From NCBI RefSeq assembly GCF_007565055.1, contig NC_044566.1:61452564-61516563 (forward strand): a stretch of 64,000 nt of DNA. The letters are read 5' to 3'. The position numbers were made by a program, and so were the translations under genes. This DNA is from Rhinopithecus roxellana. Taxonomy: Eukaryota; Chordata; Mammalia; Primates; Cercopithecidae. Positions 11,192 through 23,388 of this stretch are shown here, in pieces. Within the stretch, counting starts at the first letter, position 1; every line of letters starts with the position of its first letter. Below the pieces are notes generated by a model that was given only the letters and a program-made list of their open reading frames with translations, made no database searches and was not told the origin of the DNA.

Positions 11192-11691
11192 GTGAGAAGA
11201 TACTTAAGGCACAGCCCTGGTTTCTCTATGGACTTGACCAAGACACATCCCTTTCATGTTCATTAATAACAAAAATGAAGCCAGAGATTCTAGCATTAAA
11301 TAAACAAAAGCACTTGAAAGCACTTCCTGACTGCAGAGCTCTCTATGCAATTGTTGGTTTCTTCTGTCATCATTTCTTCTCCTTGCCTGAGGTAAGCCTA
11401 TTTGGGAATAGGTGACTGACCTTAAGCCAAGTTTTAAAGTCTAGGAGTATGTAAAGGAGGTGCTATGGAAGGGCTGTCACCTGAAGCGGAGACAGAACTC
11501 TCCAAAGGGAGCCATGGGAATGGGGTGAGTCACCCCCCTTGCTCCTGACAGGATTATGACCCTCCAGTAACCGATTAGGGGTGGGATTCTGACGCCATGG
11601 CACATAGTGGACACACACACACTCCTGGCAATGGCAATGATATGGGCACAGGGAGCTGTGGGGACACACTGGAGGTGGGGAGTGGGTTAGT

Positions 11692-12041
11692 TTGTTCTCA
11701 CATTGCTGTAAAGAATTACCCAAGACTGGGCAATTTATAAAGGAAAGAGGTTTAATTGACTCACAGTTCCACATGGCTGGGGAGGCCTCAGGAAACTTAC
11801 AATCATTGTGGAAGGGGAAGTAGGCACATCTTAAAAGACTGGAGAAAGAACAGAGAGCAGGGGAAGGTGCCACACACTTTTAAACAAGCAGATCTCATGA
11901 GAGATGTCACTATCCTGAAAACAGCATGAGGGAAATCCACCCCTATGATCCAATCACTTCCCACCAGGCCCCTCCTCCAACACTGGGATTACAACTGGAC
12001 ATGAGATTTGGGCAGAGGCACAAATCCAAACCATATCAGGG
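11692..12041 (-). mobile_element. MSTA-type (MaLR) solo LTR, minus
   Basis: Reverse LTR from ttagtttgttctcacattgc to ggcacaaatccaaaccatat, with the agactgggcaatttataaag block. Confidence 0.87.
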
Positions 12042-12174
12042 GGAATGGGGAGATATGAGACGGGCACAGGAGGAAACCCCTGATGGGCTTGTCCCTACCT
12101 CTGGCTTTCCCAGAGTGTGCTGCTTCCGACCACTGCTTTGGGAGAGAGATGGGTGTAGCTCTGAATTTTAACTT

Positions 12175-13600
12175 CACAAACACATTCATTCAATAAGTAT
12201 TGATTGAGCATCTATTATGTGTCATACACTATTCTAAGCACTTGAGACACAACAGTGTACAAAACAGACAAGAATCCCTGTCTTTGAGGGAAGACAGGCC
12301 ATAAACAGCAAACATAATAGGTAAACAATATAGTGTATGAGAAGGCAATTAGATGAATGGATTTAAACAAGGGTGGAACAAGTAAGGAGGATTGGGAATG
12401 CCAAGAGCCAGGGGCTGGGCATTCCCAATAGATAATAAAATAAGCAGAGTCAGCCTCATTGAGAAGTCACATTTGAGCAGACTTGAAAAAGGCAAGAGAG
12501 TAAGCTTTGTGGATATTTGCAGAGGGAACCTTATACACAGAGGGGAGAAACTGTGGAAAGGCCCTAAATATATTTAAAGAGACTGGAGTGGCTGGGAGTG
12601 AGTGAGCGAGAAAGAGGTCAGAGACAAGGACAGAAAGGGAAGGACTGGGGTGAGTCACACAGGCTCTGGGAGACTCTGGCTTTTAGTTTGAGTGAGATGG
12701 GGCCCATTGGTGGATCTGGAGGGCTTGGGCCTATAGTTTTATAGGATCTCCACAGCTGCTGTGAGAGAATAGGCTGAAGAGGCAGGATGGAAGCAGGGAG
12801 ACCAGCGAGGAGGCGCTTGCTGAAATCCAGAAAAGAGAAGATCATGATTCTTACTAGATGGTAGCAGTGGTGCTGGAGAGAAGAGGGCAGGTGCTGAGCA
12901 TATGATGACTGTGGAACCAACAGTAGAACGCAGGTTGTAAGAGAGAAGAATCAAAGGTGGCCACTAGATTTTTGGCCTGAGCAACCGCAAGGATGGATTT
13001 AGCCCCACCTGAGATGGGGAAGATGGTGAAACAGGTTTGAGGGAGAAGATCTGGGTTTGGGGTTTGGACTTCATTTTGACGTCCATTATCTGTCCAAGTG
13101 CAGGTAACCATGTGCAAGCCAAGATCATTGGAAACACAAGGCTGAGATTCAGGGAGAGACCTGGGCTAGAGATACAAATTTGGAGCTAACAGATACCAAT
13201 GATACTGGGAGGTATCAGCAAGACAGTGATGGAAGCAAGACAGCAAGATGTGGAAGCAGAGATGAATGAGGACTGAACTCTGGGGCCTCCAACATCAAGT
13301 CAGGGAGATGTGGAGGGATGAGGAAGGGAGACAGAGAAGCAGCAACCAGGGGAGAGAAGGAAAACCAAGACAGGTTGGGGTTTTGAACCCAAGTGAGAGA
13401 AGCATATGAAGAAAGCCTGGGTGATTAAGTGCTTCAAATGCTGACAGCAGATGAGATGAAGATTGGTAGGTGGATTTAGCAACAGGCAGGAGGGGCACTG
13501 GTGACTCTTATGAGAGTAGTTTTGGTGGCATTGTGGGGACACAGAGTAGGTTGAAGGGGTTCCTAGAGAGAATGTGGGGAGAGGAATTGGGAAGGGTGAG
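12175..13600 (-). mobile_element. Long L2 LINE fragment, minus
   Basis: Starts with the reverse of the L2 3' end (ttcattcaataagtattgat) and runs back through 3' UTR and reverse-transcriptase sequence, including tggaagcagggagaccagcg, ttttggcctgagcaaccgca and aggaggggcactggtgactc blocks. Purine-rich; the open frames on it are not genes. Confidence 0.85.
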
Positions 13601-15119
13601 TCTAGGCAACTTTTGCTAGGAATTTCACTCCAAAGGCTTTCTGAGCTTCAGTATCTTAGCATCATGTCTGGCACATGGTAAATACTCAACAAAAAGTCAC
13701 TAGAATGATGTTGATCTGGGTGTGAATCCTTCCTACAGTCTGATTGTCTAGCTCTCAAGAGAGACTTGTTTAATGAAATCATAATTAGAGCTATAAGCAA
13801 TTGTAGTGGCCTCAGGTTTCTGTGATATGAGAAGGAAGAAGAGATGGACAGAACCCTTTCTTTAGAATAAGGAGTCTGCATCTGAGTTGGAAGGGTACTT
13901 AGAGCTCATATCCAACTGTCTGATTGAGCCAGAGGGGAAACTGAAGCCTAACATCACAGCTCTATTAGTGGCTGAGCTGGGGCTGGAGCTAAGACTTTCT
14001 TGTTCTGGAGTCATTGCTTTTGATGTGTCCTAACAAATACTGGATTTTGAGCTGCTCCAGCCTCCAAAGGCTGAATTTCCATTTCTTAGGATTCAATTCC
14101 ATTATATTTCTGGAAAACTGAATTTCTTAGTTCCAAGAAAGCCTAATGAACGTTTCCAAGAATCTTTTTGACCACTGAGTATCTCTTTCTAACACTTTGG
14201 TAACTTAAATGTCAGTGAATCAGAACTTTATAAAGGATGCTTTCCTTGAAAGATAATGTGATGTGCACTCCTAGACCACAAACCAGAGAGCTGGAGGGGG
14301 CTCAGAGCAGACTTCTAGCAAGAAAGCAGCAAGGTGATATTCCACGGAAGGCTGACACCTTGGGCACAAGTCATTACAGATCCTCCATGATGTTCAGATA
14401 TTCAGCGGCAAATGGGACTAGATTTTAAAAGATAAAAGAAGGAGGAAACTAGGATTTCAGCCTTCTCAAAGGCTCAGAAATGCTCAGGCACCACTAGGCT
14501 GGAAGGCATCAAAAAAGAAATGGCTGGCGTCATTGTGTGGGTGGCTGACTGCTGAGTCGCTTAAAATGGTGTTAACTATTTTGTGCATTACAAATGCACC
14601 ACTTGGTGAGTTCAAACCAGGCCCTTAAAGTCCAGGGGTGGGGCTGGTGAGTGGAGCTGAGAGGAGGAGGAGAGGAGGGAGAGAAGGTAACTAAAAGATA
14701 GTTACAGTTAGGAAAAAAGGGAAGATAATCCCAGTGAATGAAATATCTGGAGATCTCCAGCAAGAGTGACCCAAGTCATTACCATCCTCTCCATGATAAA
14801 TACACAACCCTGACCTTCTCCGCTTCTGCCTCCTCCCCAGTGGGTGGGCCTGGCCGGGCAGCAGGCAGGACCATCTACATTTGGGCTCTTCAGGGATTCC
14901 TGTCTTCTGTTGCTGCTGCTGCTGTTTCTGCTTTTGCTCAGGTAGGCAGGGAACCCAACCAAAGGCAACTCAGCAGCTTTCTCAGGTTACACCTTCTCAA
15001 TGCCCTAGGGATGAATAATAACATTTCCTATTCTTGGGATCAGAGATTTATTCTGTTCCAGGGTCAGAATCTCCCTTTGATACTAGGCTGTCCCAGTGTA
15101 AGTCCCAGAACCTGAAGGG
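13601..15119. other. Intronic sequence with MIR-like scraps, no gene
   Basis: A weak MIR-like patch (13885-14020) is seen. The rest is unique with no splice-supported exon. Confidence 0.4.
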
Positions 15120-15149
15120 CTTTAACAGCCCAAGTCTAGGGGAATGCAG

Positions 15150-15330
15150 GTGGGATCCTGGCTTTGGGGGTCAGAAAAACTGGAGTCGAGTCCCCATTCC
15201 TCCTCTTTCAGCTAAGTGACCTGGTGAGCAAATTTATCTGGGCTTAAGTTTCCTCGTCTGTAAAATGGTGATGGGCACAATTCATACTCCATGGGATACC
15301 ATGAAGACCAAATCATGTAATGCATGTGAG
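15150..15330 (+). mobile_element. MIR SINE, plus
   Basis: Blocks agtcgagtccccattcctcc, agtttcctcgtctgtaaaat and aaatcatgtaatgcatgtga follow MIR order. Confidence 0.7.
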
Positions 15331-15409
15331 TAGTCCTTGACCTTGGCTGCAAATGGAAGTCACTGGGAAGTGACTAAAAATACAGATACCTGGGCTGTAC
15401 CCCCTTGAA

Positions 15410-15573
15410 TAACAGTTTTTGCTCTTGGCTGTGTATGAGAATCACTGCCAGGGCTTTTAAAAGTCTCAGTGTCCAGGCCAATTAGGTCAGAATCTCTGAG
15501 CATAAAACCCAGGGAATGAGATGTTGTGAAGTTCCCCAGATGATTCCGGTGGGCACCCAAGACTGAGAGCCAC
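15410..15573 (+). mobile_element. MER5A-like hAT DNA transposon fragment
   Basis: gtatgagaatcactgccagg, aattaggtcagaatctctga and a terminal actgagagccactg match the MER5A layout. Confidence 0.6.
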
Positions 15574-15824
15574 TGATAAACATGAAAATTACTTAAAACT
15601 AGTAAGCCAAACATGTAAAGAATCATCATCAGTATCAACTGAAAATTAAATGTAATATAATAGTGACACTGGCTATCTGGATGGGGCTTTCCAGTATACC
15701 CTCAAAAGCTTGACAGTATGAATATGAAGTTTAATACAGTAAGTGTGAAAAATTAAGAAGGTCTTCAAGAGACAAGTTGTTAGGAAACATCATGGTAGAT
15801 TATTGTGATTAAAGAACGCCTCAT

Positions 15825-15930
15825 GCACACACGAGTCACCCACAGGTCTTCTCAAAGGTAGACTCTGATTCAGCAGTTCTGGGGTGGGGCCTGAGGCCCT
15901 GCCTTTCTAACACATGCCCAAGTGATGCCC
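15825..15930 (+). mobile_element. Second MER5A-like fragment
   Basis: gattcagcagttctggggtg then ggcctgaggccctgcctttc and taacacatgcccaagtgatg are characteristic. Confidence 0.65.
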
Positions 15931-16439
15931 TTACCGTGGGCCCCAGGGCTAAATGCACAGGCTCTGGAGACAGATGGGGTTCATGTGCCCAGCCTTCCAT
16001 AGCTGAGTTGTGTGACTCAGGGTACCATTCTTCATGTCTTCTGTCATCAGTGAACCTCCCCTCCCTGTCCCCGTTTGTGGAGACAGTACCCCCTCCTGTA
16101 CTGCAATCCCATGGCTCGGATGGGCATCACCTAATATGACTGCCCCTGCTCTTCTGGGTTAGTTGAATCGTCATTGTCCCTGAGCCAAACTGGTCCAATA
16201 GGACCCTTCCTGCAGTGGTTGAGGATCAAGAGCATCAGCCAGTCCCTGTGTAGTTTAGCAAGGCAAAGGCTCATGGCCCTCTGAGGGGAGTGACATGCAG
16301 AGGGAATCGGGTGAGGTAAAAACAGAGATGAAGCAGCACTGGAGTCCCTGTTCTGTGAAGCTGTTTTCCCACCCATCCTGTGTTATATGAGCTATCCAAA
16401 AAATTCTCCTTTCTGTTCAAGTCAGTTTGAGCTGGGTTT

Positions 16440-16632
16440 CTCTCAATGCAGTGCTGGGGGGCGGGGAAAGGCCCCAAGAAATGCCTTAACTATTCTGTGC
16501 TTGGTTTTCTTACCTGTGAGATGGAGTGTATAGTAAGTGGTATGTAAATCATAGGTTGTTATGGAGATTAAATAACGTAATACACATAAGGCACTTTGTA
16601 CGGTGCCTGCCCTTAAGTAAGCATTCCAGTTA
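16440..16632 (+). mobile_element. MIR SINE, plus
   Basis: ggttttcttacctgtgagat, tatggagattaaataacgta and a tgcctgcccttaagtaagca block follow the MIR order. Confidence 0.65.
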
Positions 16633-16639
16633 GGAAGAT

Positions 16640-17479
16640 CCAGGGCTGGCCAGAGGTCTGCATCCATTTCAGGGATTCCTAGGATCCAAGGAATGGTCCA
16701 TCGTAAAGGCATTAGATTCCTGGTTCAAATTGGGATCAGTCTGACCTCTCAAAGTCTACCAGGTGCTGAGGGAGTGTGTCCTCAGTCTAGTCCAGACAAA
16801 CTGACTCCCACATGAATAGCACAGCCTCACCCTGCCACCCTTCCCACTCTGTCAACCCGAGATCAGCTTGGTAAAGTCCATGCCCAGACTTAGTGATTCA
16901 CTGGGAGCTGTAAGATTGGGGGTGAGTCAGAAGTTGGGTTCTCCCTGGGCCTTTCTGGGAATTCACTTGCTGTAAGTCTATCTTCCAGAAACTCGACATG
17001 TCTTCAGGTTCTGGGCTTTCACTGATGGCTCTTACATCCAGCACGCCTTTCTTAAAATTTTCTAAAAATTTCCAAATTCCACTTCATACAAATGCCCCAT
17101 ATCAACTGTCCACGTCAATATCACTGTATATTTCACATAATGTAGCACATTAGGGGTGCTCAAACGCATAGCCTGACATGACTTGCAGTGGATTTTGCTC
17201 TGATTTCAAGTCAACACACAGTGATGGAGCTCTCAGTGCATGCGAAGCCGGTGGTAGGAGTGCCCTCCCTCACTCTGCCTGCCTGGCGGCCACGTGGTGT
17301 GAAGCTTACGAAACTAAAGGCAAACTAAGCAGTGGAGGACTCTACGTTTTCGAGCTGCGCTGGGAGTTATTAGCAGAGTGTGGGATGCCTGTCGCAATGC
17401 TGAAACTATAAAGGTGGGAGCCATCCGAGGACCCAACACCCCGAAAGAGCACATCACACAAGCAAGATAGGCGTAAAAG
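16640..17479. other. Unique intronic sequence downstream of exon g
   Basis: No recognised repeat. Somewhat CpG-bearing around 17240-17460, but no exon could be supported. Confidence 0.4.
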
Positions 17480-17550
17480 CAAGATTGGTATAGCGGGCCT
17501 GTGGATGGAGCTGGAAATGACGGCTTTCATAGAATCCTAGTGTAGTTCAG
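17480..17550 (-). pseudogene. Exon g candidate, frameshifted
   Basis: A very strong acceptor (tctcacttttttatttctag) is followed by LNYTRIL and a TGA at 17529-17527 in the frame set by exon f. Shifting frame by two bases gives DSMKAVISSSIHRPAIPIL. This resembles the YYDSxxAVxSSxxHxPxAxVIG run that follows DWVTQ in paralogues as I recall them. The simplest reading is an ancestral LKYYDSMKAVISSS with two extra bases near 17541 and one substitution. No donor is found where one is expected (around 17480), and exon h needs this exon to end with one base. Position between exons f and h is right. Because the family motif comes from memory, the call is moderate; a chance acceptor is possible. Confidence 0.5.
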
Positions 17551-18185
17551 CTAGAAATAAAAAAGTGAGAAAATGCTAATTAATTAGATCACCCCCCCAG
17601 GTTACAAGAGTTTGTAACAATGTCTAAAGCATTCTTTCAAAATGCATTTCATGAGGAAGAAAGGAACCACTTGCTCAAAAGATAGGAACATTTCAAAAAA
17701 GCACGCGTCTGTGTGGGCAGACATGTGTAGGTGGCCTGGCGGAGTGTGGAGTGGGTGACGGTCTCTTCCCGTTACACTCACTTGAGGCGAACACTAGAAC
17801 AGACAATCCCTGGGTATCCTTTCTGACAGACCGTGCTCAAGTTTCTACTGCCTATTTTAGATTTTTCTGAGAAAATCTGAATGTTGCCTGCATAGCTGCA
17901 GGGCTTTTACAGAGAAAACAATGTATCCTTCCCTAGAAATCATTTTTAAATTGGAAGCTATGCTGAATCTCACACCAGGAGGAATAAAACTGCCCTCGAC
18001 CCCTGTCTTTGAAAATCAAGAGCTGGACTCGAACAAATGTGCGGGAATTAGGGAACCAGCGATTTTGGGCAGGACCCTGAGAAAGGGCCAGGGGCAGTCC
18101 TAGCTGCATGGGACCAGATTCTGTGAGGTTTGAGGAGCTCCTCTCCTCTCCGGCCACCTTTGCCAGCGGAAGTCCTTATTAGGAA
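17551..18185. other. Unique intronic sequence, nothing seen
   Basis: No repeat family or exon recognised. Confidence 0.4.
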
Positions 18186-18189
18186 TATG

Positions 18190-18332
18190 GGTGTGGCTGG
18201 AAGCCAGTGGTTAACACCTGTAATCCCAGCACTTTGGGAGGCTGAGGCAGGAGGATTGCTTGAGCCCAGGAGTTTGAGACCAGCCTGGGCGACATAGCAA
18301 GAACCCATCTCTACAAAAATTAAAGAAATGAA
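18190..18332 (+). mobile_element. Alu left monomer (FLAM-like), plus
   Basis: A single Alu arm from the ggctggaagccagtggttaa region to gaacccatctctacaaaaat, with no right arm. Confidence 0.8.
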
Positions 18333-19004
18333 AAGAATATGAGCATGTAAATTGGATAACGCCATCCTATTGCCGGAAGTGCAACATGTTAGCCGCAAAG
18401 GATGATGGACTTGTCACTTAGCTTGCAGGCATAATGCTAGGCTCAGAGGATGCTGGGAATATAGTAGCTTTTGGTTCTAACCCTCACAGAGTTTGGAAAC
18501 CAGAGACCAAAAGGAACAGGAAGAGGAAAGGTAAGTAAATTTGGAGCTAAAGGACAACAGGACTGAGGGGCCAGCGGGCCACCTGTAGAGCAGAGTGGTG
18601 CAGGGCCCGGAGCTGTCCTGTGCCTCCTTTTTTCTGTCGGACAAGACTCCCCCAAGGTGGCTCACGTGGCAGTACCCTCAGGGAGCAAAGTCATGAACAC
18701 ACTGCTGAGGCAAAGGGCAGAACAGGACAGCAGACCTGAGAACTCTCCTACTGGATGGCTTCTCTCCCCAAGGTCCTTTTCCACACTGCCCAGGCCAACG
18801 CCCGGCTTTATTTTCTCCCCGAGATGCACACCGGGCCTCTTGGGCAGCACTGACTCTGCGTCTTGGACTTCCTTCCACCTTCTGAGGCACAAGGGTCTGA
18901 CTAGGGCCAGGCAGAGGAGGCGCACTGTCTGGGACAGTGGAGTCGGGGGCTGTCAATTCAGGGGGATGAAACATCCACAAGCAACAGAAAGCACAGTTCT
19001 GTCA

Positions 19005-19612
19005 GGCTGAGTGGAAGAAGCCAGGCCAAAAAGGCCACATATTGTAGGATCCCATCCACATGAAATGGGACATAAAAGGGAAATCTATAGAGACAAAAAG
19101 TAGATCAGTGGGCCGGGCGCAGTGGCTCACATCCGTCATCCCAGCACTTTGGGAGGCTGAGGCAGGCGGATCAACTGAGGTCAGGAGTTTGAGACCAGCC
19201 TGGCCTATATGGTGAAACCCCATCTCTACTAAAAATACCAAAACTAGCCGGGTGTGGTGGGGGTGCCTGTAATCCCAGCTACTCGGGAGGCTGAGGCAGG
19301 AGAATCACTTGAACCTGGGAGGCAGAGGTTGCAGTGAATAGAAATCGTACCACTGCACTCCAGCCTGGGTGACAGAGTGAGACTCTACCTCAAAAAAAAA
19401 AAAAAAAAAGAAAAAGAAAAAAAAAAAAGGTAGATCCGTGGTTGCCTGGAGTTGGGAGTGGGGACGGGCAGGAGGGAATCTTATCAGGGTTATGGAAATG
19501 TTCTAAAATTGGATTAGGGTAATATTTGCACAACTCATTACACTTACAAACTGTACACTTAAACGGGTGAATGTTATGATACAAATTGTACCTCAGTAAA
19601 GTTGAAGAAAAA
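19005..19612 (+). mobile_element. L1M 3' end, plus, interrupted by an Alu
   Basis: L1 3' UTR blocks ggccaaaaaggccacatatt and acttaaacgggtgaatgtta flank the Alu at 19111-19425. Confidence 0.8.
19111..19425 (+). mobile_element. AluS-type SINE, plus, inserted in the L1
   Basis: Full-length, starting ggccgggcgcagtggctcac. Flanked by near-identical target duplications (aaaagtagatcagtg before, aaaaggtagatccgtg after). Confidence 0.92.
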
Positions 19613-20577
19613 AGAAGCCTGTTCTCCATTCCAGCTATCCTTGAGAAACACGTCATATTACTATGTATGCTTGTTTATTCAGATTATTGTTTTGTTTTTT
19701 TCTTTCTTCTTTTTTCAGATGATTGTTTTCTTTTTGTACCCAGCTGTCGCAAGTCACATTTCTGTTCTATTGCAGGATTGGTACTTAATTTTCTTCTCTT
19801 TGTGTGCACTTTGTTGGCTTTCATCTTTTAGACAAATGCTATTTTCTTGGCCCAATTTTTCTTCCCCTTTAATTTTCCTTTTCACTTATCAAATGTTTGG
19901 TGATTTTTCTATGTTTTTCCTTTCATTGTATTGTATTTCCCACCACTCTTTTCTTATATAAGGCTTCATAATTAAGAAACTTCTCGGCCTGGCCGAAGCC
20001 TGATGTGTTTAGACAGAGTTAAGAGGTGTAGGCATGAGACCGTACTCCCTTGCTGGCCACTCTCATCACAACCATCCTTGGGACACTGCTCCCCTCCCGT
20101 TCCTTCGGCTGGCGTGTCCACTCTGCACGTGGTTTCTGGACTCTCTTGACATAAAGGACACTGTCTTTGTAGCTTCTCGGAGCCAATAGAAGTCCCAGGG
20201 AGTCAATCTCACATTGGTAATCACGTTACTGATCCTAAGACACTCTGGCCATTTGCGTTGCCTCTTACTCCAGCATGAGGAAGGAAACCCCATCTGCTGT
20301 CTTCAGACTCAAAAGACACCTGGGATAAGGCCCTCCCAAGCCAATCACAGCACAAAGCTCAAAACTGATTAATTTCACTAGCTTCAGAAAATCAGATGTG
20401 TATCATTCTTTATACTATTCGGTGTACACGGAACATTTTTTTTTTTGTTTTCAGCTAGGTTTGAGAAGTTATCTCCAGACCAGTGGTGACTTATTAAGGA
20501 ATACTTACTATTTCTTATTTATTTGACTGCTTGTGGGATATATCTGGAGAGAGACAGAGGACAGGCTGGAAAATTCT
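19613..20577. other. T-rich and unique intronic sequence
   Basis: The T-rich stretch 19680-19970 is probably an old unresolved repeat. No exon is seen. Confidence 0.35.
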
Positions 20578-20862
20578 TTTTTTTTCTAGAGATAGTATTT
20601 CACTCTGTCACTCAGATTGGAGTGCAGGAGTGTGATCATAGCTCCCAGTAACCTCCAACTCCTGGGCGCAAGTGATTCTCCTGCTTTACTTAGCCTCCCA
20701 AATAGCTGAGACTACAAATCTTGACCACAGCACCTGGCTAATTTAAAGACTTTTTTTTTTTTGTAGAGATGGGGTCTTGTTATGTTATCCTCAAGAGATC
20801 CTTCCTCTTTGGCTTCCCAAAGTGCTGGGATTACAGACATGAGCCACCTCATCCTACCACAA
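20578..20862 (-). mobile_element. AluJ-type SINE, minus, just 3' of exon f
   Basis: Diverged reverse Alu (ctagagatagtatttcactc ... agtgctgggattacagacat). It ends about 36 bp from the weak donor of exon f. Confidence 0.85.
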
Positions 20863-20897
20863 ATTCTAACTTACTTTTACTTTTTTTCTTTTTTAAC

Positions 20898-21015
20898 CTG
20901 AGTAACCCAGTCTCCATGCACTTTCCGATGGATATAGTTTACATTTGGAGAGGTCACGACATTGTTAATGGTAATGTTTGGCATGTTCTCAATTGTGGGC
21001 ATCTTCTTCCAAGGT
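20898..21015 (-). CDS. Exon f of the WD-repeat (pseudo)gene, 118 nt, weak donor
   Basis: The acceptor is gatttttatgtttttcccct then tag. The first base completes Arg, followed by 39 codons: PWKKMPTIENMPNITINNVV, then TSPNVNYIHRKVHGDWVTQ. The PWKKMP start and the HxDWVTQ end are recognisable family motifs (in paralogues DWVTQ is followed by a VKYYDS-like run). The donor is CAG followed by gttaaa, keeping only GT and the exonic CAG; the usual purine at +3 and G at +5 are missing. Read-through meets a stop eight codons into the intron (VKKEKK then TAA within range). The exon itself is intact. The weak donor may be part of the decay or may simply be weak. Confidence 0.82.
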
Positions 21016-21689
21016 CTAAGGGGAAAAACATAAAAATCTCAAAAGATGAGAATGACTCGCCATCACACATCCTTCTCATTCTAACTAGTAGCCTTTTCTC
21101 AGGCTCTTTCAGGTCAGGAATCATCCCCTGTCCCCATAGCCTTTACTCATGTGATGCTTCTCATTCTTGGAGGCCTCAGTAATCATCCTTGGGGCCTCTC
21201 TGCATATGCCAGACCATTTGACCTCTCTTTTTTCTGGACTCCAGAAAAGTCGAGCATGTAGCTGCCATGTTGGATGTGTGCTGCTCTTATTTTCTCATGA
21301 GATGTGTACAGCCTGAAGGCAAGTGTGCTTCCTTTAGAGTCCCACGAGCCCCAACAGCGAGCAGGACTCAACAAACTGACTGGGTGAGGACTCCACACTG
21401 GGTGTGTTCCAGTAAGGGCTCGAGCAGCCTTTCAAAAGATGATATTGCACTTTTGAAGTCAGTCCCGCAAAGAAGTGGACCTTGCTTGTAGTCAACATGC
21501 ATGAAGGCAAATGGTGGCATCTGTGAAGTCCCATGTCATAAAAGTTCTTGAATAATTGATTAACTCAAATGAGGGCTCTGAGACAGGCTGTCCTTTCCAT
21601 GGCCAAGGCAGGAACAAAGCGGTTGGTGCAATGAGGAATGATGAACTATGGAAGATGCTGTGGATGTCCACCCAACAGGCAATCTCTGC

Positions 21690-22130
21690 CTTCTTCCCAA
21701 CAAAATCAAGGCACAGATCTCCTAATCTCAGGGGCCTCATGTGAACCAGTTCTGGCCGTGAAATGAAGTGAAATCAGCAGAGGAGCTCTGGGAAGACTTC
21801 TTCTTGTCTAATAAAATGTGAAATTAGTGTGATACATACACCCTCTCTCTTTCCCCTCTCTGTATGTATATGTGTGTGTGTGTGTCTGTCTCTCTGTTTT
21901 TCCTCTCCCCTGGTTGGCCCTCTTCTTCCTGATTCCAAACACAACTGAGATGTCTGGAGCTATAGCAGCCATTATGAGACCATGAGGCCACAGTGTGAAG
22001 GACAAAAAGTCAAGATGCTAAGGATGGTGAAATGAGAGGATGAAGACTCAGAACTCTTGACTGCATCATTAATAAGCTAAACCCACGTGGGCAACCACCT
22101 ATATCCTGACATGTTTGTTAGAAGCAAACC
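21690..22130. mobile_element. LTR- or MER-like old repeat, family unresolved
   Basis: The arrangement agccattatgagaccatgag ... aggatggtgaaatgagagga ... cctgacatgtttgttagaag recalls a common primate medium-reiteration repeat. It includes a (TG)n tract at 21861-21890. Confidence 0.4.
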
Positions 22131-22159
22131 CTTTTATTCTCTATGAGTCATTTTTTCCT

Positions 22160-22695
22160 GTTACTTAATAATAGCAAACATTTATTAAGTTCTTACTATG
22201 TGTCAAGCACTGTTCCAAGCACTTTATACCTTTATAATTATTGATCCATTTATTCGGTTTTTTTTTTTAAACGGAGTCTTGCTCTGTGGCCCAAGCTGGA
22301 GTGCAGTGGCAGGATCTTGGCTCACTGCAACCTCCACTTCCCAGGTTCAAGCAATTCTCCTGCCTCAGCCTCCCCAGTAGCTGGGATTACAGGCGCCTGC
22401 CACCACACCCAGTTAATTTTTGTATTTTTAGTAGAAACAGAGTTTCGCCATGTTGGCCAGACTGATCTCAAACTTTTGACCTCAAGTGTGTGCTCCGCTC
22501 ACATCAGCCTCCCAAAGTGCTGGGATTACAGGCATGAGCCTAGCCTCTTGATCCATTTACTCTTAAACACAACTCTATGAGATAAGCACTATTCATTATT
22601 CCCTTTTAAGGGATGAGGAAACTGAGGCACAGAAAGGTAAGTATCTTGCCAAAGTTAGCAAGTAGCAGGATGAGGATTCAAACCCAGGCAGTCTG
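22160..22695 (-). mobile_element. MIR SINE, minus, split by an Alu
   Basis: Left part ttattaagttcttactatgt, right part gaggaaactgaggcacagaa ... gattcaaacccaggcagtct. The Alu at 22258-22540 sits between, with ttgatccattta duplicated on both sides. Confidence 0.85.
22258..22540 (-). mobile_element. AluS-type SINE, minus
   Basis: Full-length reverse Alu with canonical blocks and a 12-bp target duplication. Confidence 0.92.
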
Positions 22696-23081
22696 GATTG
22701 CAGCTTAAAACATTCATAACGGATGGATTAACTATACACAATAGTCTATAATGGACATTCCCATGGTCCAACAAATCATTGAATTATGGGACTGTTTCAG
22801 AGTTGTGAGGGATCCTTCGAGATGAGTGAATATATTACAGTAGATATAAGCTGGAATAGTGATCTCTGCCTTATGGAAGCCTGTAGGCAAGATGTTTTTA
22901 TACAGTTTAGCAGCAATTATGGAAATGCATTGTCTTCTTCAAGGCAGTCCCCATATTGGAAATTCCCCTAGTAATTGTTTTCCCATTTTATTAAGCATTT
23001 CATAATAAAGTTCTCTTCCTCTGCACTTTTTAATTGCTATCATGGCAGTACGTTGTCTTGTTTAAATTGCTCATTATTTTT

Positions 23082-23388
23082 GACTACTTTTTTTTTTTTT
23101 TGAGATGGAGTCTTGCTCTGTCGCCCCCGAACTGGAGTGCAGTGGCACTCTCTCAGCTCACCACAACCTCCGCCTCCAGAGTTCAAGCGATTCTCCTGCC
23201 TCAGCCTCCCAAGTAGCTGGGATTACAGGCGCACACCACTGCGCCTGGCTAATTTTTGTATTTTCAGTAGAGACGAGGTTTCGCCATGTTGGCCAGGCTG
23301 GTCTCAAACTCGTGACCTCAGGTGATCCACCCGCCTCAGCCTCCCAAAGTGCTGGGATTACAGGTGTGAGCCACTGCACCCGGCCACC
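23082..23388 (-). mobile_element. AluS-type SINE, minus
   Basis: Reverse Alu ending cactgcacccggcc. Target duplication tttgactactttt on both sides. Confidence 0.95.

Noticed and set aside
11190..11215. Minus-strand GCALSIFSP after a caccag acceptor as a possible exon e
   Set aside because: Wrong order relative to exon f; the 34.73-kb segment fits phase, order and donor better.
12467..13542. Several 60-100 codon frames on the minus strand
   Set aside because: They are remnants of the minus-strand L2 reverse transcriptase, full of stops between frames.
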